A stretch of DNA of 39,013 bases from Salirhabdus sp. Marseille-P4669 (GCF_900240405.1 NZ_OEQK01000011.1:1-39013); one strand, 5' to 3'. Positions 15,996 through 26,239 are shown, counted from the first letter of the stretch. The notes: generated by a model from the sequence alone, not told the origin. A program made the numbers and translations.

Positions 15996-16028
15996 AAAAA
16001 CACGACTCTCCTACATAAAGGAGTCGCT
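15996..16028 (-). terminator. Terminator after fin
   Basis: An inverted repeat around GCGACTCCT / AGGAGAGTCG (one bulge) with a 6-base loop and TTTTTC on the minus strand lies about 25 bases after the fin stop codon and 75 bases before mfd. Confidence 0.75.
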
Positions 16029-16050
16029 CTATCTCATTTTTGTACGACTG

Positions 16051-16281
16051 TTATTGAATAAAGTAATCCATTTCGTAATAATGTGGATTTCTACTAAGAG
16101 CCTCTTCACAATGTTCACAAATAGCTGTAACTTGTATATTCCCGTCAGACAAATAATTTACCATATCTTTTTTTTCCTCATTGGAAAGGGTGTGTAGACC
16201 TAGTCTTTCCATATCTACAACACTTTGTTCTAATCTACCAATTTTATGACCACAATGCCTGCATTGATACTCTACTGCCAT
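16051..16281 (-). CDS. fin: Anti-sigma-F factor Fin
   Basis: This 76-residue protein has two zinc-ligand pairs, C7-C10 (CRHC) and C55-C58 (CEHC). Sequence and position between mfd and pth identify it as Fin (YabK), which binds sigma-F in the forespore and helps the change to sigma-G. A sigma-F-type promoter with a matching -10 element stands upstream (16316-16345), consistent with sigma-F making its own antagonist. The start ATG has AAGGAGG upstream. Confidence 0.93.
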   Translation of the reverse strand: MAVEYQCRHCGHKIGRLEQSVVDMERLGLHTLSNEEKKDMVNYLSDGNIQVTAICEHCEEALSRNPHYYEMDYFIQ

Positions 16282-16315
16282 CGTTTTAGAAGACCTCCTT
16301 ATTCAAACTTGATTA

Positions 16316-16345
16316 CAGTTTTCCCAAAGAAGGTACCCGTTATAC
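16316..16345 (-). promoter_or_regulatory. Sigma-F promoter of fin
   Basis: Minus strand GTATA (16341-16345), 15 bp, GGGAAAACTG (16316-16325). Both boxes fit the sigma-F consensus GYWTA-N15/16-GGNNANAHTR without mismatch. The expected start point is about 30 bases before the fin start codon. Confidence 0.75.
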
Positions 16346-16419
16346 TTCTGAAAAAGATGCACAGTATTTCATAATGACTATGTCCAGCATGCATGCTGCA
16401 GTTTATCTTTTAAAGTTTA

Positions 16420-16980
16420 TTAACCATTGTATTTATTCATGACTTCTAAGAACGGTTTTGTTAACCACATTTCAACTGCTTCGCTTGCTAATTCAATACT
16501 ATTCTCGATCAGAGGCTTTTGCTCATCGGAAAATTTCCCTAGCACATAATCTACAACTGGCATTCTTCCTTCTGGTCTTCCAATCCCAATGCGAATGCGA
16601 TTGAAATTTTTATCATGAACATGATCAATAATATTTCGAATGCCATTATGTCCACCATGTCCGCCTTTTTGTCTTAAACGAACTTTTCCTGGAGGTAAAT
16701 CCAAATCATCATAAATCACAACTATATCGTCTAGTTCTATATCGAAATAGTCCTTCGCAGCAAGGACGGCTTCTCCAGATAAATTCATATAGGTTTGAGG
16801 CTTTAAAAGGATTACTTTTTCTCCGTCCATTTGCTCAACCGTATAAAATGATTTAAACTTTTCCTTATTTAAAGTCCAATTGTTCCTTCGGGCTAATTCA
16901 TCTATAACCATAAATCCAACATTATGACGGGTTTGATCGTATTTTTTACCTGGATTGCCTAACCCAACGATACATTTCAT
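16420..16980 (-). CDS. pth: Peptidyl-tRNA hydrolase Pth (SpoVC)
   Basis: This 186-residue enzyme frees tRNA from peptidyl-tRNA dropped by ribosomes. It has the catalytic-histidine motif near the start (GNPGKKYDQTRHNVGF, H20), NLSGEAV and DDLDLPPGKVRLRQKGGHGG, all family signatures. In B. subtilis it was first found as the sporulation locus spoVC. It follows ctc as there. The ATG has GAGGAAAG upstream. A 14-bp palindrome (16385-16398) lies just beyond the stop. Confidence 0.97.
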   Translation of the reverse strand: MKCIVGLGNPGKKYDQTRHNVGFMVIDELARRNNWTLNKEKFKSFYTVEQMDGEKVILLKPQTYMNLSGEAVLAAKDYFDIELDDIVVIYDDLDLPPGKVRLRQKGGHGGHNGIRNIIDHVHDKNFNRIRIGIGRPEGRMPVVDYVLGKFSDEQKPLIENSIELASEAVEMWLTKPFLEVMNKYNG

Positions 16981-17037
16981 AATTCTTTCCTCATTTCTAT
17001 TTAGTCACTTCCTCTATTTTAACGAAAAACCATTAAG

Positions 17038-17071
17038 AAAAAAAGAACGTAACCTACAGGATACGTTCTTT
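17038..17071 (-). terminator. Terminator of ctc
   Basis: Stem AAGAACGTA / TACGTTCTT with an 8-10 base loop and TTTTTTTC on the minus strand, 10 bases after the ctc stop codon. It may be partly read through, because I see no strong promoter for pth. Confidence 0.88.
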
Positions 17072-17080
17072 ACAGTATGT

Positions 17081-17728
17081 TTACTTTTCTTTATCATTCT
17101 CTTCTTCTTCTTTTTCTTGATCCGCCTCTAATGCTTCCTCCGCTTGACCATCCATACTTGGTTCATCTACGGAGTTTTGCTGCGGTGGTAAAATACTAAC
17201 AATGACAGTACTATCATCACCTAAAATTTCAAAACCAACATTGTTTTCTTGAAGTAAGTCACCAATTGTTAGTGTATCACTAATTTGTAGATCACTAATA
17301 TCAATTCGGAAAAACTCTGGAATATCACTAGGTTTTGCTCGTACCTGTAATTGATGAAGGGTTTGTTGAACAATTCCATCTTTAATCTTCTCTTGGCCTT
17401 CTAAAGAAATAGGCACTTCCACTTCCACCTCGGAGGACATGTCCACTTGATAGAAATCTGCATGGATGATTTCATTTCTCAATTGATCCTCCTGGTATTC
17501 ATAGAGCATTGCTTGAACAGAATCTCCACCCTCAACCTCTAATTTAAATACAGCATTACGCCCATTATCACGAACAGATTTTACTAATTCTGTGCTGTCT
17601 ACTGCAATCGTAATCGGTTGTTTTCCTTTACCATAAACAACTGCGGGTATAGAGCCATTGTTGCGTAACGCCTTCGTTGTTGAGCGGCGTAAATCAGGTC
17701 TTTCCATCGCTTTAAGTATTGCTGCCAT
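17081..17728 (-). CDS. ctc: Ribosomal protein bL25, general stress form Ctc
   Basis: This 215-residue protein has the 5S-rRNA-binding L25 domain (about 5-90) and the C-terminal TL5/CTC beta domain (about 98-185). A strongly acidic tail (Glu/Asp/Lys only at the end) is typical of Ctc. In B. subtilis Ctc joins the ribosome under stress and is a classic sigma-B gene. Here a GTTTAA-N14-GGGCAA element (17766-17791) retains that pattern. The start ATG follows GGGAGG. Confidence 0.95.
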   Translation of the reverse strand: MAAILKAMERPDLRRSTTKALRNNGSIPAVVYGKGKQPITIAVDSTELVKSVRDNGRNAVFKLEVEGGDSVQAMLYEYQEDQLRNEIIHADFYQVDMSSEVEVEVPISLEGQEKIKDGIVQQTLHQLQVRAKPSDIPEFFRIDISDLQISDTLTIGDLLQENNVGFEILGDDSTVIVSILPPQQNSVDEPSMDGQAEEALEADQEKEEEENDKEK

Positions 17729-17765
17729 TGTTCAAACCTCCCAAATAATGTATACACATTATGTC

Positions 17766-17791
17766 TTGCCCAAAACACGTGCAAATTAAAC
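17766..17791 (-). promoter_or_regulatory. Sigma-B promoter candidate of ctc
   Basis: Minus strand GTTTAA (17786-17791), 14 bp, GGGCAA (17766-17771). The sigma-B consensus is GTTTAA-N12/15-GGGTAT, so the -35 box is perfect and the -10 box differs at two positions. The location just after prs is the same as in B. subtilis. Confidence 0.6.
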
Positions 17792-17813
17792 CATTATTTT
17801 AGGAAATAAATTT

Positions 17814-18761
17814 TTAGTTAAACAGCACACTTACTGATTTTAATTCATGAACACGCATTATTGCTTCACTAATTAAGCTTCCAACAGAAAGAGGTGTAAT
17901 TTTTTCAATTTGTTTCTCTTCTGTTAGTGGAATTGTATTTGTAATTACTAATTCACTAATTTTGGAATTTGCAATTCTTTCAATAGCCGGTCCAGATAAA
18001 ACTGGGTGTGTACAGCATGCATACACTTCCTTAGCCCCATTTTCAATCAAAGCGTTAGCTGCTAACGTGATTGTCCCAGCTGTATCAATAATATCATCAA
18101 TTATAATCGCCGTTTTCCCTTCAATATTACCAACAATATTCATAACTTCTGCAACATTTGGACGAGGTCGACGTTTATCAATAATTGCAATTGGTGCTTT
18201 CATTAAATCCGCCATTTTCCTTGCTCGTGTTACACCACCGTGATCAGGAGATACAATGACAACATCATCAAATTCTTTTTCTTTAAAGTATTTAGATAAA
18301 ATCGGTACTCCCATTAGATTATCAATTGGAATATCGAAGAAACCTTGGATTTGTGGGGCATGAAGATCCATTGTAATGACGCGAGAAGCGCCTGCTGTTT
18401 CTAATAAATTAGCAACAAGCTTAGCTGTGATCGGCTCCCGTGCGCGTGCTTTTCTATCTTGTCTTGCATAGCCATAATAAGGAATAACAATATTAATGGA
18501 GCGAGCAGAAGCACGCTTTAATGCATCGATCATAATTAACAATTCCATTAAATGCTCATTAACTGGCTGACAAGTAGATTGAATAACATACACATCACAA
18601 CCACGAATACTTTCTTCGATATTAATTTGTACTTCACCATCACTAAATCTCATAACAGAACATTTTCCTAGTTCTGTACCAATTTTATCGGCAATCTCTT
18701 CGGCTAGAGCGCGGTTTGAGTTCAGTGTAAACACCTTTAGCATCGGATCTTTATAAGGCAT
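17814..18761 (-). CDS. prs: Ribose-phosphate pyrophosphokinase (PRPP synthetase)
   Basis: This 315-residue enzyme makes PRPP from ribose 5-phosphate and ATP for purine, pyrimidine, NAD, His and Trp synthesis. Signatures are [17 protein letters not shown], the ATP loop [15 protein letters not shown], the [14 protein letters not shown] flag region and the PRPP-binding loop [10 protein letters not shown]. The start ATG follows GGAGGG. glmU ends 17 bases upstream, so glmU-prs are cotranscribed as in B. subtilis (gcaD-prs). Confidence 0.98.
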   Translation of the reverse strand: MPYKDPMLKVFTLNSNRALAEEIADKIGTELGKCSVMRFSDGEVQINIEESIRGCDVYVIQSTCQPVNEHLMELLIMIDALKRASARSINIVIPYYGYARQDRKARAREPITAKLVANLLETAGASRVITMDLHAPQIQGFFDIPIDNLMGVPILSKYFKEKEFDDVVIVSPDHGGVTRARKMADLMKAPIAIIDKRRPRPNVAEVMNIVGNIEGKTAIIIDDIIDTAGTITLAANALIENGAKEVYACCTHPVLSGPAIERIANSKISELVITNTIPLTEEKQIEKITPLSVGSLISEAIMRVHELKSVSVLFN

Positions 18762-18778
18762 AGTTCGTTAACCCTCCA

Positions 18779-20161
18779 TCATTTGTTCTTTCTATTTTTT
18801 ATTTTCTCCACATAGCCTTCTTTATTTGTTTGACGACTACGGGCTATAGATAATGCATTTTCTGGTACATCTTTCGTAATCGTTGAGCCTGCTGCTACAT
18901 AGGCTCCCTTTTTAATCGTTACTGGTGCAATTAAATTAGAATTACAGCCGATAAATGCATCATCTTCAATGATAGTCTTAAACTTATTCTCACCATCATA
19001 ATTTACCGTAATCGTACCACAACCAATGTTAACTTTTTTGCCAACTTCCGCATCACCAATATAACTTAAATGCGATGCTTTACTACCATCCTCAAAGACA
19101 GATTTCTTTACTTCTACAAAGTTACCGATTCTTACGTTGTTGCCAATTTCCGATAAAGGTCGAATATGTGCAAATGGCCCAATTTGTACATTTTCACCAA
19201 TTTTGCTATCGTGAGCAACGCTTTGCTTGAGTACTGTTCCAGAGCCAATTTCACAATTCTTTATTTCAGAGTTAGGTCCAATTGTTGCATTTTCCTTTAT
19301 TACCGTATTTCCATCAATTGTACAACCAGGATAAATCGTAACATCTGGTTCAATTGTTACATCCATTCCAATGTACGTATGATCCGGATCAATTAAAGTT
19401 ACGCCATTTTTCATATGTCCATGGTTGATTCGTGTACGCATTAGTTTTTCTGCTTTCGCTAATGCCACACGATCGTTAACTCCAATCGTTTCCTCGTAAT
19501 CCTCCGTTTGGTATGCCGTGATTTTTTCTCCCTTATCTTTTAAAATCTCAATTACATCTGGTAAGTAGTATTCACCTTGTGCATTATCATTTGTAACATG
19601 CTGAAGCGCTTCAAATAACGCTTGATTATCAAAACAGTATGTACCTGTATTAATTTCCTTAATATTTCGTTCTTTCTCACTTGCGTCTTTATGCTCCACA
19701 ATCTTTTCTACACCATTTGTTGTATTACGAACGATTCTTCCATAACCTGTTGCATCATCCAATTTGGCTGTCAAAATCGTTACCTTAGCATCCTCAGCCT
19801 CATGCTGATTAATTAAGGCTTCCATTGTTTCTTTTGTCAATAGAGGAGTGTCTCCACATACAACAATAGTAGTTCCTTCAGCCGATCCAATTAAAGGTTC
19901 TGCTTGCATAACAGCATGACCTGTACCTAATTGTTTTTCTTGTGTTACGAATTTCGTTACGTCCCCTAATTGTTCTTTTACTTTTTCCGCACCAAAACCA
20001 ACAATTGTAATTAACTCACTTAATTTTAAGTGGTTTAACTGGTCCACAACATGCTCCACCATTGGTTTACCTACAACAGGGTGTAACACCTTATAAAGGC
20101 TAGATTTCATCCTTGTTCCTTGGCCCGCAGCCAAAACGATTGCATAACGCCGTTTAGCCAT
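18779..20161 (-). CDS. glmU: Bifunctional N-acetylglucosamine-1-phosphate uridyltransferase / acetyltransferase GlmU
   Basis: This 460-residue enzyme makes UDP-GlcNAc, the precursor of peptidoglycan and teichoic acids. The N-terminal nucleotidyltransferase domain begins with the [20 protein letters not shown] motif (about 9-28). The C-terminal half (from about 250) is a left-handed beta helix of hexapeptide repeats that acetylates glucosamine 1-phosphate. Older Bacillus literature calls it gcaD. An extended -10 promoter lies at 20241-20269. The ATG has ATGGAGG upstream. Confidence 0.98.
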   Translation of the reverse strand: MAKRRYAIVLAAGQGTRMKSSLYKVLHPVVGKPMVEHVVDQLNHLKLSELITIVGFGAEKVKEQLGDVTKFVTQEKQLGTGHAVMQAEPLIGSAEGTTIVVCGDTPLLTKETMEALINQHEAEDAKVTILTAKLDDATGYGRIVRNTTNGVEKIVEHKDASEKERNIKEINTGTYCFDNQALFEALQHVTNDNAQGEYYLPDVIEILKDKGEKITAYQTEDYEETIGVNDRVALAKAEKLMRTRINHGHMKNGVTLIDPDHTYIGMDVTIEPDVTIYPGCTIDGNTVIKENATIGPNSEIKNCEIGSGTVLKQSVAHDSKIGENVQIGPFAHIRPLSEIGNNVRIGNFVEVKKSVFEDGSKASHLSYIGDAEVGKKVNIGCGTITVNYDGENKFKTIIEDDAFIGCNSNLIAPVTIKKGAYVAAGSTITKDVPENALSIARSRQTNKEGYVEKIKNRKNK

Positions 20162-20240
20162 TCAGAAACCTCCATCTCTTTTATATAAAAAACGTTACAT
20201 ATTATTATTTTATAATGTATCTAACAGATTTTCCTAATAT

Positions 20241-20269
20241 ATTATAGCAAAGAATACGGAAAACTTAAA
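20241..20269 (-). promoter_or_regulatory. Promoter of the glmU-prs operon
   Basis: Minus strand TTTAAG (20264-20269), 17 bp, TGC-TATAAT (-10 box 20241-20246). The -10 is perfect and extended by TGn; the -35 is weak, a usual combination. The leader before glmU is about 75 bases. Confidence 0.65.
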
Positions 20270-20376
20270 AAAACTCTTAAAATAGTTTATGTAAATTTTT
20301 GCTACTCATTAGGTGATTGTGTTATTTATGCAAAAAAAAGAAAAGGAAGACCTTTTATTGATGACTTTTTTACAAT

Positions 20377-20411
20377 ATAAAAAGAAACCTAATCCATTGA
20401 TTAGGTTTCTT
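20377..20411 (-). terminator. Terminator of spoVG
   Basis: Perfect stem AAGAAACCTAATC / GATTAGGTTTCTT with a 4-base loop, followed by TTTTTATAT on the minus strand, 6 bases after the spoVG stop codon. Confidence 0.92.
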
Positions 20412-20416
20412 ATTTT

Positions 20417-20707
20417 TTAAGAAGCACCAGCTTCTTCATATTCGACTTCTTCTTCGCCTGCGCGATGATATTCAGCTAATACTGCTTCCTGAATCTTTGC
20501 ACGAGTCCCTGAATTAATCGGGTGTGCGATATCGCGAAACTCACCATCAGGAGTACGCTTGCTTGGCATCGCTACAAACAAACCATTATTCCCGTCAATA
20601 ACGCGAATGTCATGAACAACGAATTCTTGGTCCAAGGTAATTGATGCAATTGCACGCATTCTTCCATCTGTATTAACGCGGCGTAATCTAACGTCAGTCA
20701 CTTCCAT
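20417..20707 (-). CDS. spoVG: Septation / regulatory protein SpoVG
   Basis: This 96-residue protein matches SpoVG over its whole length ([53 protein letters not shown]). The family affects asymmetric septation in sporulation and acts as a nucleic-acid-binding regulator in other Firmicutes. The acidic C-terminus is variable. A sigma-H promoter (20748-20774) and an AT-rich block upstream, where AbrB acts in B. subtilis, suggest stationary-phase control. In B. subtilis yabJ precedes it; here it follows purR directly. Confidence 0.97.
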   Translation of the reverse strand: MEVTDVRLRRVNTDGRMRAIASITLDQEFVVHDIRVIDGNNGLFVAMPSKRTPDGEFRDIAHPINSGTRAKIQEAVLAEYHRAGEEEVEYEEAGAS

Positions 20708-20747
20708 TATGTCTCACCACCTTTACCCGTAGAACTTATTGTTATAA

Positions 20748-20774
20748 ATTCCACATATAGACAAAAACTCCTTC
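20748..20774 (-). promoter_or_regulatory. Sigma-H promoter of spoVG with upstream AT-rich block
   Basis: Minus strand GAAGGAGTT (20766-20774), 11 bp, GTGGAAT (20748-20754). This fits RNAGGAWWW-N11/12-RNNGAAT with one mismatch. Just upstream (20775-20812) the DNA is almost pure A/T, like the AbrB-responsive region of the B. subtilis spoVG promoter. Confidence 0.7.
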
Positions 20775-20902
20775 TTAATATTGAAAAAATTTTTATAAAA
20801 ATAAAAAAAGTAAGTGTTTACATCCTATTAACACCATTTTTTCACCTTGAAGGAGAATGATTAATAGATTCTGACGTCACCTGCTGGAATAGCTTCAAAA
20901 AT

Positions 20903-20936
20903 AAAAAAAGAAACGCACACTTAAGCGTACGTTTCT
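20903..20936 (-). terminator. Terminator of purR
   Basis: Stem AGAAACG / CGTTTCT, extended inward by about 5 pairs, with TTTTTTTATTTTTG following on the minus strand, directly after the purR stop codon. Confidence 0.9.
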
Positions 20937-20939
20937 ACT

Positions 20940-21755
20940 CTACTTTATAAAGTAGTTTCCTCTCACTGCCTCAATCTTCTGCTGTAGAATATCAACATCC
21001 TGAATTTTAATTAACGATGTATAATCTTCTACAACTCGTTCTTCCTCTTCATCTTCCGCCTCAGCTAAAACACCGATTCCTACTACATTGGCATTGAACT
21101 CATTTAATAGACTTTTAATTCCATTAATGGTGCCTCCAGCTTTCATAAAGTCGTCGATAATACAAACGGTCGAGCCTTCAGGCAAGCTTCTCTTTGCTAG
21201 CACCATCGTTTGAATTTTACGAGATGAGCCAGATACATAATTGATACTTACTGTCGAGCCTTCTGTAACCTTAGGGTCTCTTCGTGCAATAACTACCGGA
21301 ACATTTAAAATTTGTGCTGTCGCATATGCTAAAGGTATCCCCTTTGTCGCAACGGTCACAATATATTCCACACCTAAATTGGAAAAAGCAGTAGCAAAAA
21401 TTTTCCCTATGTTTCGAACAATTTCAGGTTCTCCTAACAAGTCGCTCATGTATAAGTATCCACCAGGAAGAATACGAAGTGGATCCTTTAATTGCTGACA
21501 CAATCCATCAATAAACTCCGTGCTGTTCTCTTCTGAAAAATGTGGTAAATATCGAACGCCTCCAGCTGCTCCTGCTACTGTTTCCAACCTACCAATCCCA
21601 TCATTTTTAAACATCTGGTCAATTATGTCCAAATCTTCACTTATCGATGATTTTGCTGCATCATATTTTTCTGAGAAGAATGGCAAAGAAGTTAATATTC
21701 TAGGATGTTCTAAAAAATAATTGGTCATTGCGACAATTCTTTCACTTCTTTTCAT
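20940..21755 (-). CDS. purR: Purine operon repressor PurR
   Basis: This 271-residue protein has an N-terminal winged helix (about 1-75) and a phosphoribosyltransferase-like effector domain with the PRPP-binding loop VCIIDDFMKAGGTI (about 200-213). PurR represses purine genes; PRPP relieves repression. The ATG at 21755 is chosen because a GTG three codons earlier overlaps the GGAG ribosome binding site. It follows ispE by 54 bases without a terminator, so the two are cotranscribed. Confidence 0.96.
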   Translation of the reverse strand: MKRSERIVAMTNYFLEHPRILTSLPFFSEKYDAAKSSISEDLDIIDQMFKNDGIGRLETVAGAAGGVRYLPHFSEENSTEFIDGLCQQLKDPLRILPGGYLYMSDLLGEPEIVRNIGKIFATAFSNLGVEYIVTVATKGIPLAYATAQILNVPVVIARRDPKVTEGSTVSINYVSGSSRKIQTMVLAKRSLPEGSTVCIIDDFMKAGGTINGIKSLLNEFNANVVGIGVLAEAEDEEEERVVEDYTSLIKIQDVDILQQKIEAVRGNYFIK

Positions 21756-21809
21756 TATTTCCACTCCAAAACCGAATATTTACTAAAAATTTTACACCAT
21801 TGTACGTAA

Positions 21810-22676
21810 CTATTCAACCAATAACGGCTTCCCTAACATTCTAACGACATAAACCTCGTCACAAAACCCACGTAGACTATTATAAATTCGATCCGCACGA
21901 CTCTTTTGCTTTGTTAAACCAAAAACGGTCGGTCCACTACCACTCATTAATACATTATCTGCACCAACCTTAAACATGAGATCTTTAATTTGATTTACTT
22001 GAGGATATAGGTTTAAGGTGACATTTTCTAAAACATTCCCTAAATGATTGCACATCCCTTCATAATCACCATGAACCATTGCCTTCCTCATTGCTTCTGT
22101 ATTCGGATGCTTTAGATCTTCTAATACAAGATTTCCATAAACCGCCTTCGTTGATACACCTATGCTTGGTTTTGCCAATATCACCCAACATGGTGGAGGA
22201 CTTGGAAGTTTTTCAATCTTCTCCCCGCGCCCTTTCGCAATTGCGGTGCCCCCATAAATACAAAAGGCAATATCAGAGCCAATTTCATTCCCTATTGCCG
22301 CTAACTCCTCGAAGGTAAGATTCAAGTTCCAAAGGCGGTTTAGACCACGCAATACTGCAGCAGCATCACTACTACCACCAGCAAGTCCTGCAGCAACTGG
22401 TATTTGTTTATCGATTGTAATGAGTACACCTTTGTTGATATTGTATTTACTTTTTAGTTTTTCTGCAGCTTGATATGCCAAATTGCGCTTATCATCAGGA
22501 ACAAACTTTTTTTCCGATTTAATATGTATAACGTCCTCATCCAGCTCCGTAAGTTGAATATGGTCAAACAAATCAATTGTTGTCATAATCATTTCAACTT
22601 CATGAAATCCATCGTCTCGTTTATATAAAACATCTAGTGTTAGATTTATTTTAGCCAAAGCCTTTTCAAACAGCAT
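21810..22676 (-). CDS. ispE: 4-diphosphocytidyl-2-C-methyl-D-erythritol kinase IspE
   Basis: This 288-residue GHMP kinase of the MEP isoprenoid pathway has the [13 protein letters not shown] start, the ATP loop [20 protein letters not shown] (about 97-116) and the C-terminal [11 protein letters not shown] motif. I use ATG 22676, which starts the conserved domain and gives the family length; an in-frame start 8 codons upstream has a poorly spaced ribosome binding site. The gene lies between sspF and purR as in B. subtilis (yabH). Confidence 0.96.
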   Translation of the reverse strand: MLFEKALAKINLTLDVLYKRDDGFHEVEMIMTTIDLFDHIQLTELDEDVIHIKSEKKFVPDDKRNLAYQAAEKLKSKYNINKGVLITIDKQIPVAAGLAGGSSDAAAVLRGLNRLWNLNLTFEELAAIGNEIGSDIAFCIYGGTAIAKGRGEKIEKLPSPPPCWVILAKPSIGVSTKAVYGNLVLEDLKHPNTEAMRKAMVHGDYEGMCNHLGNVLENVTLNLYPQVNQIKDLMFKVGADNVLMSGSGPTVFGLTKQKSRADRIYNSLRGFCDEVYVVRMLGKPLLVE

Positions 22677-22796
22677 TTTGTTCACCACTTTCACATCCAT
22701 CCAATAGTCTTACAAATTGTATCAAAAGTTGACGAACATGTCACTTGAACGTTTGAATGAATCTATACAGTACTATCAAGCCATCTTAATACGGTT

Positions 22797-22833
22797 AAAA
22801 AAAGAGGGGATCATCAAGATCCGCCTCTTTTTG
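22797..22833 (-). terminator. Terminator of sspF, overlapping the end of the coding region
   Basis: Stem AAAAAGAGGCGGATC / GATCCCCTCTTTTT (one mismatch) with TTTTTTTAAC on the minus strand. The left arm encodes the last residues of SspF (K-R-G-G-S), and the TGA stop codon and a second TGA are in the loop. Confidence 0.9.
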
Positions 22834-22996
22834 CCATTTCACTTTCCGCAATTTCTATTGCGCGCTTTACCATGTTACCTGCATCTCTCGCTCTAATTCC
22901 GCCCCATCCCTCTTTTTGGACCGTGTCGTAAAAACCTAAATCCTTTGCTAACTCCTCTTTAAACTGATCAGACATAACGCCACGTCGTCTACTCAA
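22814..22996 (-). CDS. sspF: Alpha/beta-type small acid-soluble spore protein SspF
   Basis: This 60-residue protein matches Ssp[41 protein letters not shown]. It is a forespore DNA-binding protein, a minor member of the alpha/beta SASP group. The start is TTG at 22996, 9 bases after GGGAG. The ATG three codons earlier touches that site and cannot be used well. The length agrees with 61 in B. subtilis. Confidence 0.95.
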   Translation of the reverse strand: MSRRRGVMSDQFKEELAKDLGFYDTVQKEGWGGIRARDAGNMVKRAIEIAESEMAKRGGS

Positions 22997-23099
22997 GGCT
23001 AGCATCTCCCTTCATGGTTTTTTACGACATTTTTATTTTGTGCACTTATCAGGATATAAAAACGCGATAATATTTGGCATATATAGAAAAATAAACAAA

Positions 23100-23129
23100 T
23101 AAAAAAGCAGTAAACGAATGGTTTACCGC
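23100..23129 (-). terminator. Terminator of veg
   Basis: Stem GCGGTAAAC / GTTTACTGC with a 5-base loop and TTTTTTATTTG on the minus strand, 3 bases after the veg stop codon. Confidence 0.9.
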
Positions 23130-23132
23130 CTT

Positions 23133-23387
23133 TTACGCCATTTTACTCATGTCATCTACAAATGTTAATTCTACCGTTTCAGTTAACACATCAGCATAGC
23201 TGTATGATACTCTCTCAAAGGAATTCTCATCCTGGTCGAGCTCTACAATAAATACAGCAGGATATGTTTCAGCAAGTGTACCGCTCCGCTTAATTGTCTT
23301 TCTTCGGCCACCGTTAGCCTTCAATGTTAACCGCTTGCCTATACGACCATCTAATACTTGCTTAATTTCTGCTAATGTTTTTGGCAC
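23133..23387 (-). CDS. veg: Veg protein (biofilm-associated regulator)
   Basis: This 84-residue protein has the Veg sequence: [54 protein letters not shown]. In B. subtilis Veg stimulates biofilm gene expression by acting on SinR. The start is GTG at 23387 with AGGTGGAG upstream; an in-frame ATG 20 codons earlier lies within the promoter region. Two tandem sigma-A promoters precede it, as in B. subtilis, so it should be strongly expressed. Confidence 0.95.
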   Translation of the reverse strand: MPKTLAEIKQVLDGRIGKRLTLKANGGRRKTIKRSGTLAETYPAVFIVELDQDENSFERVSYSYADVLTETVELTFVDDMSKMA

Positions 23388-23409
23388 TTCACTCCACCTC
23401 GCTAATAAC

Positions 23410-23438
23410 ATAGTAACACAAATAGCGATTTTCGTCAA
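23410..23438 (-). promoter_or_regulatory. Proximal sigma-A promoter of veg
   Basis: Minus strand TTGACG (23433-23438), 17 bp, TACTAT (23410-23415), about 25 bases before the GTG start. Confidence 0.75.
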
Positions 23439-23450
23439 CAAAAACATAAC

Positions 23451-23480
23451 ATTATATCAACTATCTGTTAACTATGTCAA
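23451..23480 (-). promoter_or_regulatory. Distal sigma-A promoter of veg
   Basis: Minus strand TTGACA (23475-23480), 18 bp, TATAAT (23451-23456), both perfect. It sits 41-42 bp upstream of the proximal promoter, a tandem arrangement. Confidence 0.8.
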
Positions 23481-23598
23481 CGTATATTTATTATCTTCTT
23501 TATTTTTCCGAAAAAAGTGAAAAAAATGCATGATTTTTTAAGGATATTTACAAAGAAGGGAAATAATGTATTCGCAACATTAGCCTTTAACAAATAAC

Positions 23599-24501
23599 CT
23601 AATTTAGGTGAATTTCTATATCCTGTAAACTTTTCTCAATTTCATCTTCACCTAAGTAAGGCATTCCTGTCCGGAATAATCCTCTTGTTTCAATGCCACC
23701 TATGCCCTTTTCTCCAGTCATTGTATTACGTAATACATCCCACACCTTAACCTTTTCCATAAAGGAGGTAAATCCAATTTTCGCTACAATATAAACCGGG
23801 TCTAAAGCATGTATATTAATACGTGAAGGAGAGCTTGCAAAATTGGAGCCTGCTCGTATTAAGGATTCAAAATGTGATTGACACGCACCTGAAAAGATAA
23901 CAAGTTGATCTAAACTTGGCATATATTTTCGCGCTTCCCTTACCGTCTCTCCAAAGTATTTAGAATGACGATAGGCTCTTAAGTCATTTTTGGTTCCTTT
24001 GTTTTTCGAAAAGGAATCGTGACCAGTAATGACTAAAATATCAGGTTGGATTTTCTCCAGTAGTCCTCTTATCTTCTCTGGCATCTCTTTTTCATTAAGG
24101 TGTAAGCCATGTACTTGCATACCAAGCTGTTGATATAGTGCAATACATTTTTTTAAAAATATTGGGTCTCCATCAATGTGTAGGACTTGGGGTGAAATAT
24201 GGAAATGTTTAATCTCTTGCTTGAAGCCTTCAGAGGATTCATATTCTCTTTTTTTTCGCATTAATTGATAATCCTGTTTAAATAGTCGAAAGGAGTAATC
24301 TTCTTTTTGCTTTTGTTCCTTTTTTCTTTGTAACAGCTCATCTTTCTTAACCAACACTAAATCATCTATAGGAGCATCTACTTCTAAACGATAATCTTCT
24401 CCATATAATGTGGCAAAATCTTTCTTTACAGTCTGGATACGAAATAATAAATCATGATTATAGGATATTCTTGAAACAATATCTCCAACTGCTAATTCCA
24501 T
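23599..24501 (-). CDS. yabG: Sporulation-specific cysteine protease YabG
   Basis: This 300-residue protein is YabG. In B. subtilis it is made in the mother cell and processes spore coat proteins before cross-linking. The N-terminal beta part (about 1-60) is followed by a Lys-rich stretch and the protease region with H161 in LVITGHDSFSKNKG and C207 in VIFSGACQSHFESL. These resemble a clostripain-type His/Cys pair; the assignment as dyad is inferred. The ATG has TGGAGGAGGA 7 bases upstream, part of a perfect inverted repeat (24508-24559). Confidence 0.93.
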   Translation of the reverse strand: MELAVGDIVSRISYNHDLLFRIQTVKKDFATLYGEDYRLEVDAPIDDLVLVKKDELLQRKKEQKQKEDYSFRLFKQDYQLMRKKREYESSEGFKQEIKHFHISPQVLHIDGDPIFLKKCIALYQQLGMQVHGLHLNEKEMPEKIRGLLEKIQPDILVITGHDSFSKNKGTKNDLRAYRHSKYFGETVREARKYMPSLDQLVIFSGACQSHFESLIRAGSNFASSPSRINIHALDPVYIVAKIGFTSFMEKVKVWDVLRNTMTGEKGIGGIETRGLFRTGMPYLGEDEIEKSLQDIEIHLN

Positions 24502-24507
24502 TCATTA

Positions 24508-24559
24508 TCCTCCTCCACCCAACACACTGGTATAATAGCGTATTGTAGATGGAGGAGGA
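24508..24559. repeat. Inverted repeat containing the yabG ribosome binding site
   Basis: TCCTCCTCCA (24508-24517) and TGGAGGAGGA (24550-24559) are perfectly complementary and separated by 32 bases. On the minus strand the 24508-24517 arm is the Shine-Dalgarno sequence of yabG. A transcript that starts upstream of 24559 could hide it in a hairpin; one that starts inside the loop could not. Confidence 0.7.
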
Positions 24560-26057
<1,498 letters not shown>

Positions 26058-26207
26058 GTTAAACTTCCTCCTGAGGGCTCTTAACCATATTTTGTGCCTA
26101 TCCGAAATGAATATCAATTAATAACTATAATAAAAAATGTAGATTGTTTAAAGACTAATATGAATTTCGTTCTTAGAGAATATTAAAAATTAATGTAAGT
26201 AAAATAA

Positions 26208-26239
26208 AGAAAAAGCAGAGGAAATGAATCCTCTGCTTT
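26208..26239 (-). terminator. Terminator of yabE
   Basis: Perfect stem AAAGCAGAGGA / TCCTCTGCTTT with a 6-base loop and TTTTTCTTTATTTT on the minus strand; the first arm abuts the yabE stop codon. Confidence 0.92.
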
